Shown: piece by piece, positions 1-6,573 of the stretch
How positions within the stretch are numbered: position 1 is the first letter of the stretch
Layout: each line of letters begins with the position of its first letter
From: CBDULX01 sp965368175
GTDB lineage: Bacteria; Pseudomonadota; Gammaproteobacteria; SZUA-229
Assembly (NCBI GenBank): GCA_965368175.1
Contig: CBDULX010000100.1
Span: 1 to 10,738, forward strand
Direction of reading: 5' to 3'
Length of the DNA: 10,738 bases
Notes under the pieces: generated by a model
What the model saw: only the letters and a program-made list of their open reading frames with translations
Told to the model about the DNA's origin: nothing
Database searches by the model: none
Made by a program: the position numbers and the translations under genes

Positions 1-36
1 GGTGCAGAATTACCTTTACACTTTGAAATACCTTAA
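1..36 (+). CDS. Possible 3' end of gspC (T2SS inner-membrane clamp protein), partial
   Basis: Frame 1 from the left edge reads GAELPLHFEIP and stops at TAA (34-36), just upstream of gspD. In most gammaproteobacterial operons gspC lies directly before gspD, and GspC often ends in a PDZ domain whose last strand has this look (a Gly turn followed by alternating hydrophobic residues). The position and the strand-like tail fit gspC. Eleven residues cannot identify a gene, however, so this is inference from synteny. The alternative is that these bases are simply an intergenic region. Confidence 0.35.
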   Translation, partial: GAELPLHFEIP

Positions 37-39
37 AAT
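10..39 (+). promoter_or_regulatory. Weak candidate promoter upstream of gspD
   Basis: TAAAAT at 34-39 matches the sigma-70 -10 consensus at 5 of 6 positions. The best -35 at a normal distance is poor (TTACCT at 10-15, spacer 18). A better -35 (TTTACA, 15-20) is only 13 bp away, which is too close. If the promoter is real, transcription would begin near position 46 and favour the gspD ATG at 73 over the one at 49. Such an AT-rich match can arise by chance. Confidence 0.2.
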
Positions 40-72
40 AGATCATTTATGTTGAAACAGGATTGTTACAGG

Positions 73-2118
73 ATGTCATTCAGCTCTTTTAGTAAGTTGA
101 ATCGCTTATTGAAACAGACAGCGATTACACTTATCACGGCTTTGCTGGTGCAAAATCATGTTTGGGCAGATTCAATCACACTGAACCTCAAAGAAGCTGA
201 TATACGCGCCCTTATTGGCACCGTTTCGAAATTCACCGGTAAAAATTTCGTGGTTGACCCCAGGGTTAAATCGAAAGTGACCGTGGTATCCTCCAAAAAC
301 ATGTCTGCGGATGAACTTTATGAAGTGTTCCTGTCCATCCTCCAGGTACATGGTTATGCCGCCGTGCCCGTGGGCAATATCATAAAAATTGTACCAGCAG
401 TAAATGCCAAGCAGGGGCCATTGCCCGTCATCAAAAATAATAGCAGCAAAGGCGATGCCCTGGTCACCCGAGTGATTACCCTGAATCACATTCCTGCGGC
501 CCAGCTAGTACCCATCTTGCGGCCATTGATCCCGCAGCAGGGACACATGGCGGCGTACAATCCGACCAACACCCTGATCATTACCGACCATGCCGCGAAT
601 ATTAAGCGACTAACCGAAATCATTCGCAGTATTGACAAACCTGAAAGTGACGAGCTGGAAATCATCCCACTCAAACATGCCTCAGCCTCGGAACTCGTGA
701 GAATTATTAATTCCTTACACACCACCGGTGGCGCAGGAGCTAAAACACCCCAGTCACAAAGTGTAAAACTGGCCGCCGATGAACGCACTAACAGTATTTT
801 AATGAGCGGTGAACGTGCTATTCGATTGAAAATCCGTGCCACCATTGCTCACCTGGATACACCACTGGAAGAAGATGGTGGCAACACCCATGTCATTTAC
901 CTGAAATATGCCAAGGCCGAAGACATGCTAAAAGTCCTCAGCGGTGTTCAAAAATCCCAGGTCAGTGGCAAAGGCAAGGCTGCCACTGTAGCTACTCCGT
1001 CATCTAATCCAAATGTCGATATCCAGTCCGATGAATCCACTAATTCATTAATTATCACTGCCAGCCCGGATGTCATTCGCCGTATGAAATCGATTATTCG
1101 CCAACTTGACATCCGCCGTGCTCAGGTTCTGGTAGAAGCCATTATTGCTGAAATCCGCAACGATAAAACCAAGGAACTGGGCTCTCAATTTGCGATCGCC
1201 GGTAGTGATAGTGGCTCGGTCCCCATAGGCGTAAGCAACCTGGGTGGAGCAAGTAACGGAATATTAAACTTATTCCTTCCAACACCAGACCTGACACCCT
1301 TATCCGGTCCTGGACTTACTATTGGTGTTGGTAAAGATACTGGCACCCGGTTTGCCTTCCTGTTAAAAGCACTGGGTTCCGATGCAGCCACCAATATCCT
1401 GTCTACCCCCAGTATAGTGACTATGGATAACCAGGAAGCAGAAATCGTGGTGGGCCAGAATGTACCCTTCTTAACCGGCCAGTATACTAATACCGGCACC
1501 GATGGTGGTACCAACCCCTTTCAGACCATCGAGCGACAGGATGTAGGTATTACCCTTAAGGTCACTCCGCAAATCAATGAAGGCACCACCATCAAGCTGG
1601 ATATAGAGCAGGAGGTTTCCAGTATTTCCGCCAGCTCGACATCGGCGTCTGATTTAATTACCAATAAACGCACCCTGAAAACATCGGTACTGGTTGAAGA
1701 CGGAGAAATCCTGGTACTCGGCGGCCTGATCGATGATCAGATGCTGGATAATGAATCAAAAGTTCCACTATTAGGCGACATCCCTTTACTGGGCCATTTA
1801 TTCCGCTACCGCAACACCACCAAGCAAAAACAGAACCTGATGATTTTCATGCGTCCTAGCATTATGCGTGATAAAGCGGATGCCCTGTATCATACCCATG
1901 AAAAATACAATTACCTGAGGGCCCAGCAGATACAGGCCGATGAACAGGGCTTTGGGTTATTGAAAGATGAAAATGTACCCTTACTACCCTCCATCGACAA
2001 TGTGACTCCTGCCAAGGTAAAACCAGAAAGCAAACTGGACATTAAACAACCTGAAAGGAAGAAATCTCGCAACGGTCACTTTGGTCTCTGGGAAGAAGAA
2101 GATGCCGACTTCCTCTGA
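73..2118 (+). CDS. gspD: Type II secretion system secretin GspD
   Basis: Outer-membrane secretin that forms the multimeric channel through which folded T2SS substrates leave the periplasm. The product has 681 residues from this start. It has a Sec signal peptide (about 1-32, cleavage after HVWA), then N0 (about 33-105), N1 (about 130-188), N2 (about 193-260) and N3 (about 272-350). The secretin barrel domain spans about 350-600 and carries the signature VPLLGDIPLLGHLF at 564-577. A polar S-domain-like tail (about 605-681) ends in a highly acidic stretch, where a pilotin usually binds. The length is normal for the family. An in-frame ATG at 49 would add eight residues (MLKQDCYR) but has no visible ribosome-binding site. 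The ATG at 73 has AGGA (59-62) ten bases upstream and gives a conventional signal peptide, so I prefer it. The 3' end overlaps gspE by 17 nt. Confidence 0.96.
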   Translation: MSFSSFSKLNRLLKQTAITLITALLVQNHVWADSITLNLKEADIRALIGTVSKFTGKNFVVDPRVKSKVTVVSSKNMSADELYEVFLSILQVHGYAAVPVGNIIKIVPAVNAKQGPLPVIKNNSSKGDALVTRVITLNHIPAAQLVPILRPLIPQQGHMAAYNPTNTLIITDHAANIKRLTEIIRSIDKPESDELEIIPLKHASASELVRIINSLHTTGGAGAKTPQSQSVKLAADERTNSILMSGERAIRLKIRATIAHLDTPLEEDGGNTHVIYLKYAKAEDMLKVLSGVQKSQVSGKGKAATVATPSSNPNVDIQSDESTNSLIITASPDVIRRMKSIIRQLDIRRAQVLVEAIIAEIRNDKTKELGSQFAIAGSDSGSVPIGVSNLGGASNGILNLFLPTPDLTPLSGPGLTIGVGKDTGTRFAFLLKALGSDAATNILSTPSIVTMDNQEAEIVVGQNVPFLTGQYTNTGTDGGTNPFQTIERQDVGITLKVTPQINEGTTIKLDIEQEVSSISASSTSASDLITNKRTLKTSVLVEDGEILVLGGLIDDQMLDNESKVPLLGDIPLLGHLFRYRNTTKQKQNLMIFMRPSIMRDKADALYHTHEKYNYLRAQQIQADEQGFGLLKDENVPLLPSIDNVTPAKVKPESKLDIKQPERKKSRNGHFGLWEEEDADFL

Positions 2119-3598
2119 TCCAGCCCAGCTCAGCAATCAAATTCTGCCCTATACCTTTGCCAAGCGCTATGGTGTGCTGATCGCAGATATTTCAGATGAT
2201 AAAGCACAGGTGCTATACAAGGATGGCATTTCATCCACCGCCCTGACTGAAATACGACGCATCCTGCGCCGTCCTGTTCAACTCAGTGAAACCAGCACCG
2301 AACAGTTTGACGCACTGCTGGCACAGACTTATGAGAAAGGCAGTGACCAGGCCATGGCCATGATGGAAGATGTCAGTGATGAGCTGGATCTTGATCAGCT
2401 GGCAGAAACCATTGAACCGGAAGACCTGCTGGAAGCGGAAGATGATGCACCTATCATCCGACTGATCAATGCACTACTCTCCGAGGCGATTAAGATCAAC
2501 GCTTCCGACATCCATATTGAAGCCTTTGAAAATCGCATGCGCATCCGATTCCGTGTAGATGGTGTATTACGTGAAATACTGCAACCGCCGCGCAATATTG
2601 CACCCCTGGTCATTTCTCGTATCAAAATCATGGCCAAACTGGACATTGCCGAAAAGCGATTACCACAGGATGGCCGCATCTCCCTGCGAGTGGCGGGTCG
2701 TTCGGTCGATGTGCGTGTATCCACCCTGCCATCGGGGCATGGTGAACGCATCGTTATGCGTTTACTGGATAAAAAAGCTGGCCGCCTGGATCTCCACCAT
2801 CTCGGAATGTCGGCAGCAGACTCTGATACCATAGACAAATTACTGCGCCGCCCACACGGCATCATCCTGGTCACCGGCCCAACCGGCTCGGGAAAAACTA
2901 CCACGCTTTACGCTGGACTGACTCGGCTCAATGACAAGAGCAGAAATATTCTTACCGTTGAAGACCCAATCGAGTATTACCTGGATGGCATAGGACAGAC
3001 CCAGGTTAACAGCAAGGTAGACATGACTTTTGCCCGTGGCCTGCGTGCGATTTTACGTCAGGATCCCGATGTGGTGATGATTGGTGAGATACGTGACCTG
3101 GAAACCGCATCCATTGCTGTACAGGCGAGTTTAACCGGCCATCTGGTACTCTCAACCCTGCATACCAACACTGCCATCGGCGCGATTACCCGCTTACGAG
3201 ATATGGGCGTAGAACCCTTTCTACTGGCTTCCAGTTTAATTGGCGTACTGGCCCAACGTCTGGTGCGCACCCTGTGTCAGCACTGTAAAGAAGCCCACAC
3301 CGCCACTGAAACAGAAACCGCATGGCTGGGTGCTGACAAAACCAGACCACCCACTATTTACACCGCCACAGGCTGCAAAGAATGCAATCAGTTAGGTTAT
3401 GCCGGGCGCACCGGCATTTATGAACTGGTCCCCATCGACGACAAGCTACAGAACATGATCCACGACGGTGAAGGTGAGCAGGCCATGGAACAATATGCCC
3501 GCACATTCTCCAGCAGTCTGCGTAATGATGGCCAGAGACTGGTACTGGAAGGAATTACTTCACTGGAAGAAGTGGTTCGGGTAACCCGGGAAGACTAG
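2102..3598 (+). CDS. gspE: Type II secretion system assembly ATPase GspE
   Basis: Cytoplasmic hexameric ATPase of the GspE/PulE/VirB11 family that powers pseudopilus assembly, held at the membrane by GspL and GspF. The product has 498 residues. The N-terminal domain (about 1-105) leads into the N2 domain with SDIHIE near 135. The motifs in order are Walker A GPTGSGKTT (259-267), the Asp box around VEDPIEY (about 286-292), Walker B region DVVMIGEIRD (323-332) and the His box HLVLSTLHTN (347-356). A tetracysteine zinc module has CQHC (392-395) and CKEC (425-428), as in T2SS GspE. All catalytic motifs are intact. The frame is open further upstream to a TTG at 2081, but the ATG at 2102 sits behind a purine-rich GGGAAGAA stretch and gives a typical N terminus. 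It overlaps the end of gspD, suggesting coupled translation. Confidence 0.97.
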   Translation: MPTSSDPAQLSNQILPYTFAKRYGVLIADISDDKAQVLYKDGISSTALTEIRRILRRPVQLSETSTEQFDALLAQTYEKGSDQAMAMMEDVSDELDLDQLAETIEPEDLLEAEDDAPIIRLINALLSEAIKINASDIHIEAFENRMRIRFRVDGVLREILQPPRNIAPLVISRIKIMAKLDIAEKRLPQDGRISLRVAGRSVDVRVSTLPSGHGERIVMRLLDKKAGRLDLHHLGMSAADSDTIDKLLRRPHGIILVTGPTGSGKTTTLYAGLTRLNDKSRNILTVEDPIEYYLDGIGQTQVNSKVDMTFARGLRAILRQDPDVVMIGEIRDLETASIAVQASLTGHLVLSTLHTNTAIGAITRLRDMGVEPFLLASSLIGVLAQRLVRTLCQHCKEAHTATETETAWLGADKTRPPTIYTATGCKECNQLGYAGRTGIYELVPIDDKLQNMIHDGEGEQAMEQYARTFSSSLRNDGQRLVLEGITSLEEVVRVTRED

Positions 3599-3606
3599 GA
3601 ATCCTC

Positions 3607-4830
3607 ATGGCCGCATTCGATTACATTGCACTGGATGACAAAGGAAAGGAAAAGAAAGGCGTCCTGGAAGGCGACACGCCACGTCAGGTTCGTCAATTGC
3701 TGCGCGATAAAGGCATGATGCCCCTGCAAATAGAATCTGCATCACAGCAGGAACGCAAACAGAAACACAGTACACAATCATCCCCCAGCCGTCGCGGCAT
3801 CAGCGCTACCGATCTGGCTTTGTTTACCCGTCAGTTAGCCACTCTGGTACGGGCAGCATTGCCACTGGATGAAGCTCTGTCTGCAGTGGGTCAGCAAACC
3901 GAGAAGCAGCGCATCAAGAGCATGATATTTGCCATACGCGCCAGGGTGCTGGAAGGCCACCCTCTGGCCGCTGGCCTCGCCGATTTCCCAAGGGTATTTC
4001 CTGATCTATTTCGAGCGACCGTAGCCGCCGGAGAATCCTCCGGTCATCTGGACACCGTTCTCGACCGACTGGCCGACTATGCTGAAAGCCGCCAGCAGAT
4101 GACCCAGAAAATTGCCCAGGCGACTATTTATCCCGCCATTCTGACCGTAGTCGCACTGGCGGTGGTCATTGGCCTGTTAGCCTTTGTGGTGCCTCAGATC
4201 GTTGAAGTGTTCGAAAACACCGGCCAGCAATTACCTTTGCTAACTCGCATCATGCTGAGCATTAGCGAGTTTCTGCAAAGTTATATTATCCTGTTAGTCA
4301 TAGGTCTCGTGCTGGTATTCCTTGGCATCAAACAGTTTCTGAAAATACCCGCCAATCGCGCCAGGTTTCATAAAATCCTGTTAAAACTACCGGTCATTGG
4401 ACGCCTGGTACGTGGACTGAATACAGCTAGATTTTCTCGGACCCTGAGCATCCTTACTTCTAGTGGCGTACCCGTAATGGAAGCCCTGAAACTTTCGGCA
4501 CCGGTCATCGCCAACCTGCCCATGCAAAAAGCAGTTAAAGATGCCACCGATCGTGTTCGCGAAGGCTCCAGCATTTTTTCTGCACTGGATAAAAGCAAAT
4601 TGTTTCCACCCATGACTTTGCATCTAATCGCCAGCGGGGAGAGCAGTGGCAGGCTGGAAGAAATGCTGGATAGAGCGGCAGTTCAGCAGGAAAGGGAACT
4701 GGAAACCATCATCGCCACCTTCATGGGCCTGTTCGAACCCTTGCTCATTGTGGTGATGGGGATAGTGGTGCTACTGATTGTTCTGTCCATTCTGATGCCG
4801 ATCATGAACATGAATGAGCTGATGCAGTAG
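3607..4830 (+). CDS. gspF: Type II secretion system inner-membrane platform protein GspF
   Basis: Polytopic platform protein that couples GspE ATP hydrolysis to pseudopilin insertion. The product has 407 residues, the usual length. It begins with the typical N-terminal stretch FDYIALDDKGKEKKG (residues 4-18). Two homologous cytoplasmic GspF domains follow, about 70-195 and 270-395, each with the repeat-like motif AxGESSG (about 141-146 and 342-348). Predicted membrane helices lie at about 174-196, 222-241 and 374-399. The ATG is preceded by AGGA (3597-3600), which overlaps the TAG stop of gspE, so the two genes are only 8 nt apart. The last 60 bp are shared with the convergent rhombosortase gene on the other strand. 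Confidence 0.97.
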   Translation: MAAFDYIALDDKGKEKKGVLEGDTPRQVRQLLRDKGMMPLQIESASQQERKQKHSTQSSPSRRGISATDLALFTRQLATLVRAALPLDEALSAVGQQTEKQRIKSMIFAIRARVLEGHPLAAGLADFPRVFPDLFRATVAAGESSGHLDTVLDRLADYAESRQQMTQKIAQATIYPAILTVVALAVVIGLLAFVVPQIVEVFENTGQQLPLLTRIMLSISEFLQSYIILLVIGLVLVFLGIKQFLKIPANRARFHKILLKLPVIGRLVRGLNTARFSRTLSILTSSGVPVMEALKLSAPVIANLPMQKAVKDATDRVREGSSIFSALDKSKLFPPMTLHLIASGESSGRLEEMLDRAAVQQERELETIIATFMGLFEPLLIVVMGIVVLLIVLSILMPIMNMNELMQ

Positions 4831-5394
4831 AACAAAGATTAATCCAGCAATAGCGCCGTATAAATGCGCATCCACCACCACATAACCTCCGGCCATAGAT
4901 GCAGAACCGGGTAAAGCACCGGAAATCTGTTCCCACATCAGCTTCACTGCCAGTAACACCCATAAAATAACGCCGCTTTTTGGATAATGCTTGTATTCCT
5001 TTATAGCGCCGGCGACTAATAAGCCATGCAAGACACCCGACATGCCCACATAAGACTGTAATTCAGGATTAAACAGATACAGGGCCATGCTGCAGAACAG
5101 CATGCCGAACAATATTAGTGCCAGCCAGACTCGCACACTGAAATAAGCCCCAAAAAAAACAGCGCCCAGTAACAGTCCCGCCATATTCATCCAGAAATGA
5201 TTCCAGTTAAGGTGCAGAAGATGCCCCGTAAACAGCAGCCATACCTCCCCTTGTTGAATCAACTCACGGCTGTAGCGCAATTGCTGAGATGCATCCAGCC
5301 ATTGAATCAACAGGCAGAGTACAAACACCACCAGAAACAGACCATAAACTGACCGGCTTTCCCCTTGCCAGAGTTCCTTAAACCACCGATTCAT
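4771..5394 (-). CDS. rrtA: Rhombosortase (rhomboid-family intramembrane serine protease)
   Basis: Six-helix inner-membrane serine protease of the rhomboid superfamily, 207 residues from the ATG at 5394. The catalytic serine is Ser119 in GMSGVLHG and the catalytic histidine is His177 in VDAHLYGA. Further rhombosortase-type marks are TGHLLHLNWNH (about 56-66) before helix 2 and a WEQ (154-156) ahead of helix 6. Characterised rhombosortases remove the C-terminal GlyGly-CTERM anchor from proteins exported by T2SS; that role here is inferred from family and context. A GTG two codons upstream (5400) is a possible start: CAGGG lies 5 nt from it and 11 nt from the ATG. The gene is antisense to the gsp genes, converges on gspF with a 60-bp overlap and diverges from gspG. 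An ordinary rhomboid protease is the alternative, but the motifs and neighbours favour rhombosortase. No GlyGly-CTERM substrate is encoded in the window. Confidence 0.85.
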   Translation of the reverse strand: MNRWFKELWQGESRSVYGLFLVVFVLCLLIQWLDASQQLRYSRELIQQGEVWLLFTGHLLHLNWNHFWMNMAGLLLGAVFFGAYFSVRVWLALILFGMLFCSMALYLFNPELQSYVGMSGVLHGLLVAGAIKEYKHYPKSGVILWVLLAVKLMWEQISGALPGSASMAGGYVVVDAHLYGAIAGLIFVLLHQLIHVHDRHQNGQNNQ

Positions 5395-5399
5395 CGCCA

Positions 5400-5412
5400 C
5401 TGAAACCCTGGC
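5400..5412. repeat. 13-bp direct repeat, copy 1
   Basis: CTGAAACCCTGGC, matching copy 2 at 12 of 13 positions and starting 37 bp before it. It lies directly in front of the rhombosortase start, and on the - strand it contains the CAGGG that serves as that gene's ribosome-binding site. Part of the match may therefore be constrained by that role. Confidence 0.45.
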
Positions 5413-5436
5413 TGATTCACAGTCTGATCGATCCAG

Positions 5437-5449
5437 CTGAAACTCTGGC
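5437..5449. repeat. 13-bp direct repeat, copy 2
   Basis: CTGAAACTCTGGC, one mismatch from copy 1. It lies in the non-coding region between the divergent rrtA and gspG genes. The pair could be a regulator-binding site or chance; the sequence alone does not decide. Confidence 0.4.
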
Positions 5450-5480
5450 CACCAATTCCGGTCTTATGCTTCATTCAATC

Positions 5481-5510
5481 TTGCCATCTGTTATTATTCA
5501 TCCTCAAAAT
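5481..5510 (+). promoter_or_regulatory. Candidate sigma-70 promoter for gspG and downstream genes
   Basis: TTGCCA at 5481-5486 matches the -35 consensus at 5 of 6 positions. CAAAAT at 5505-5510 matches the -10 at 4 of 6, with an 18-bp spacer. Transcription would start near 5517, just upstream of the gspG GTG at 5539. Context supports a promoter here: the antisense gene separates gspG from gspF by about 700 bp, and gspG, the most abundant pseudopilin, often needs its own expression. TATTAT at 5492-5497 is an alternative -10 but lacks a good -35. Confidence 0.4.
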
Positions 5511-5538
5511 GTAACTGTTATTCCACATGGAGTCATCT

Positions 5539-5973
5539 GTGAAAAAAATTATGCCTAAACAGCAACAGGGTTTTACCCTGATCGAAATTATTGTGGTCGT
5601 GGTTATTATCGGAATCCTGGCTACCATGATCGCCCCTAAATTTTTAGGCCGAACCGATGAAGCACGGGTGGTCAAAGCCCAGCAGGACATCCAGGCCCTG
5701 GAATCAGCTCTGGATTTGTACAAGCTCGATAATTATACCTACCCTACCACGGAGCAGGGTCTGGAAGCACTGGTATCTGAACCCAGTTCAGACCCGGTTC
5801 CCGCCAACTGGAAATCCGGCGGTTATGTCAAAAAACTGAGCAAGGACCCCTGGCAGCGTGAATACATGTATGAATATGATAATGGCGAAGTTCTTATCTA
5901 CAGTCTGGGTGCCGACGGTGTCGAAGGCGGTGACGGCCCTAACAAAGATATTGGAAATAAATCCATTGAGTAA
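5539..5973 (+). CDS. gspG: Type II secretion system major pseudopilin GspG
   Basis: Major subunit of the periplasmic pseudopilus. The leader ends in QQQG and is cut by the prepilin peptidase GspO/PilD before FTLIEI, which keeps the usual Phe1 and Glu5. The mature protein is 133 residues, with a hydrophobic helix at about 1-25, the family motif YPTTEQGLEAL (about 57-67), KDPW (91-94) and a C-terminal calcium-binding-type loop around SLGADGVEGGDG (111-122). The start is ambiguous. The ATG at 5527 has no ribosome-binding site, whereas the GTG at 5539 follows GGAG (5529-5532) by six bases and gives the compact leader MKKIMPKQQQG, so I prefer the GTG. An ATG at 5551 is also in frame. It is the first gene of the right-hand block and probably has its own promoter. 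Confidence 0.96.
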   Translation: MKKIMPKQQQGFTLIEIIVVVVIIGILATMIAPKFLGRTDEARVVKAQQDIQALESALDLYKLDNYTYPTTEQGLEALVSEPSSDPVPANWKSGGYVKKLSKDPWQREYMYEYDNGEVLIYSLGADGVEGGDGPNKDIGNKSIE

Positions 5974-5979
5974 GCGAAA

Positions 5980-5999
5980 AACAGACCCGGTGATCTGTT
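5980..5999 (+). other. Short inverted repeat between gspG and gspH
   Basis: AACAGA (5980-5985) and TCTGTT (5994-5999) form a 6-bp stem with an 8-nt loop in the gspG-gspH gap. It is too weak, and lacks a U-tract, for an intrinsic terminator. It could protect the gspG message from 3' decay so that more GspG than minor pseudopilins is made, which would be typical for this operon, but this is inference. Confidence 0.25.
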
Positions 6000-6030
6000 A
6001 ATCACACCCATGCAGGTCAGATATAGATTC

Positions 6031-6573
6031 ATGTCTAATCAATTCCATAAGGGATTCACCCTGATGGAATTGCTGGTAGTAATTGTAGTGATAAGCATTG
6101 CCTTCACCATGCTCATTAGCATTGTCGTGCCCGGCGGCGGCCCGGCTGAAGCTATTCGTAAAGAAGGCCTGCGTTTACAGCAATTACTCTCCGCCGCCCA
6201 CGAACAGGCAGTGTTCCGCGGCGAGGAATACGGTGTTATTTTTGAAGATGAAGGCTACCACTTCATGCAAATGGATGTGCAAAAAAATATCTGGGCTGAC
6301 ATCGACAATGATAGATTATTCCGCAAACGGGAATTGCCGAAAGATATGGAACTCGATCTAAGCATTGAAGAAATAGAAGTCCTGTTTACTCAGGTGGAAA
6401 ACGAATCCATCCTGGACTCTGAAGAAGAGCAGGTAAAGCCCCAGGTATTTCTGCTATCCAGTGGTGAAACCACACCGGAATTCAGCGCCCGCATTCGTGT
6501 ACCCGGATTTGAACGCTCATTTGAAGTCACAGGTTCTGTCGATGGTCAGTATGTACTCCAGGAAACTGACTAG
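6031..6573 (+). CDS. gspH: Type II secretion system minor pseudopilin GspH
   Basis: Minor pseudopilin of the tip complex. From this ATG the leader is MSNQFHKG, cut before FTLMELLVVI with Glu5 present. The mature product is 172 residues, with an N-terminal helix followed by a GspH-type beta domain. The helix-end sequence RKEGLRLQQLLSAAHEQA (about mature 35-52) and the following FRGEEYGV are characteristic of GspH. The segment at mature 98-128 is strongly acidic. An in-frame ATG at 6010 would lengthen the leader to 15 residues; neither start has a strong ribosome-binding site (AGGT at 6014-6017 is 13 nt from this one), and the shorter leader is more typical. The 3' end overlaps gspI. Confidence 0.92.
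   Translation: MSNQFHKGFTLMELLVVIVVISIAFTMLISIVVPGGGPAEAIRKEGLRLQQLLSAAHEQAVFRGEEYGVIFEDEGYHFMQMDVQKNIWADIDNDRLFRKRELPKDMELDLSIEEIEVLFTQVENESILDSEEEQVKPQVFLLSSGETTPEFSARIRVPGFERSFEVTGSVDGQYVLQETD

Noticed and set aside
172..845. Two - strand open frames opposite the 5' half of gspD.
   Set aside because: Fully contained in a well-supported secretin gene, with no recognisable protein features.
1726..1740. Inverted repeat CTGATC-GAT-GATCAG within gspD.
   Set aside because: A 6-bp arm pair with a 3-nt loop in coding sequence is expected by chance and has no context suggesting a function.
2081..2101. Upstream TTG start that would extend GspE by seven residues.
   Set aside because: The ATG at 2102 has a purine-rich ribosome-binding site and gives a family-typical N terminus; TTG starts are rare.
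2395..2904. Long - strand open frame of 169 codons opposite gspE.
   Set aside because: It lies entirely within gspE, whose motifs are intact. The translation is rich in Arg and Ser with no domain pattern, as expected of an antisense shadow frame.
4831..4860. Possible terminator directly after gspF.
   Set aside because: No GC-rich hairpin followed by a T-tract is visible on either strand, and the stretch is coding for rrtA on the - strand.
5466..5558. Small + strand frame of 30 codons from an ATG at 5466, overlapping the gspG start in another frame.
   Set aside because: No convincing ribosome-binding site, no recognisable motif, and it overlaps the likely gspG promoter. It could be a leader peptide, but nothing positive supports it.
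6461..6541. Upstream extension of the gspI frame from an ATG at 6461.
   Set aside because: It would place 43 residues before the prepilin cleavage site, far longer than GspI leaders, and it lies wholly inside gspH.
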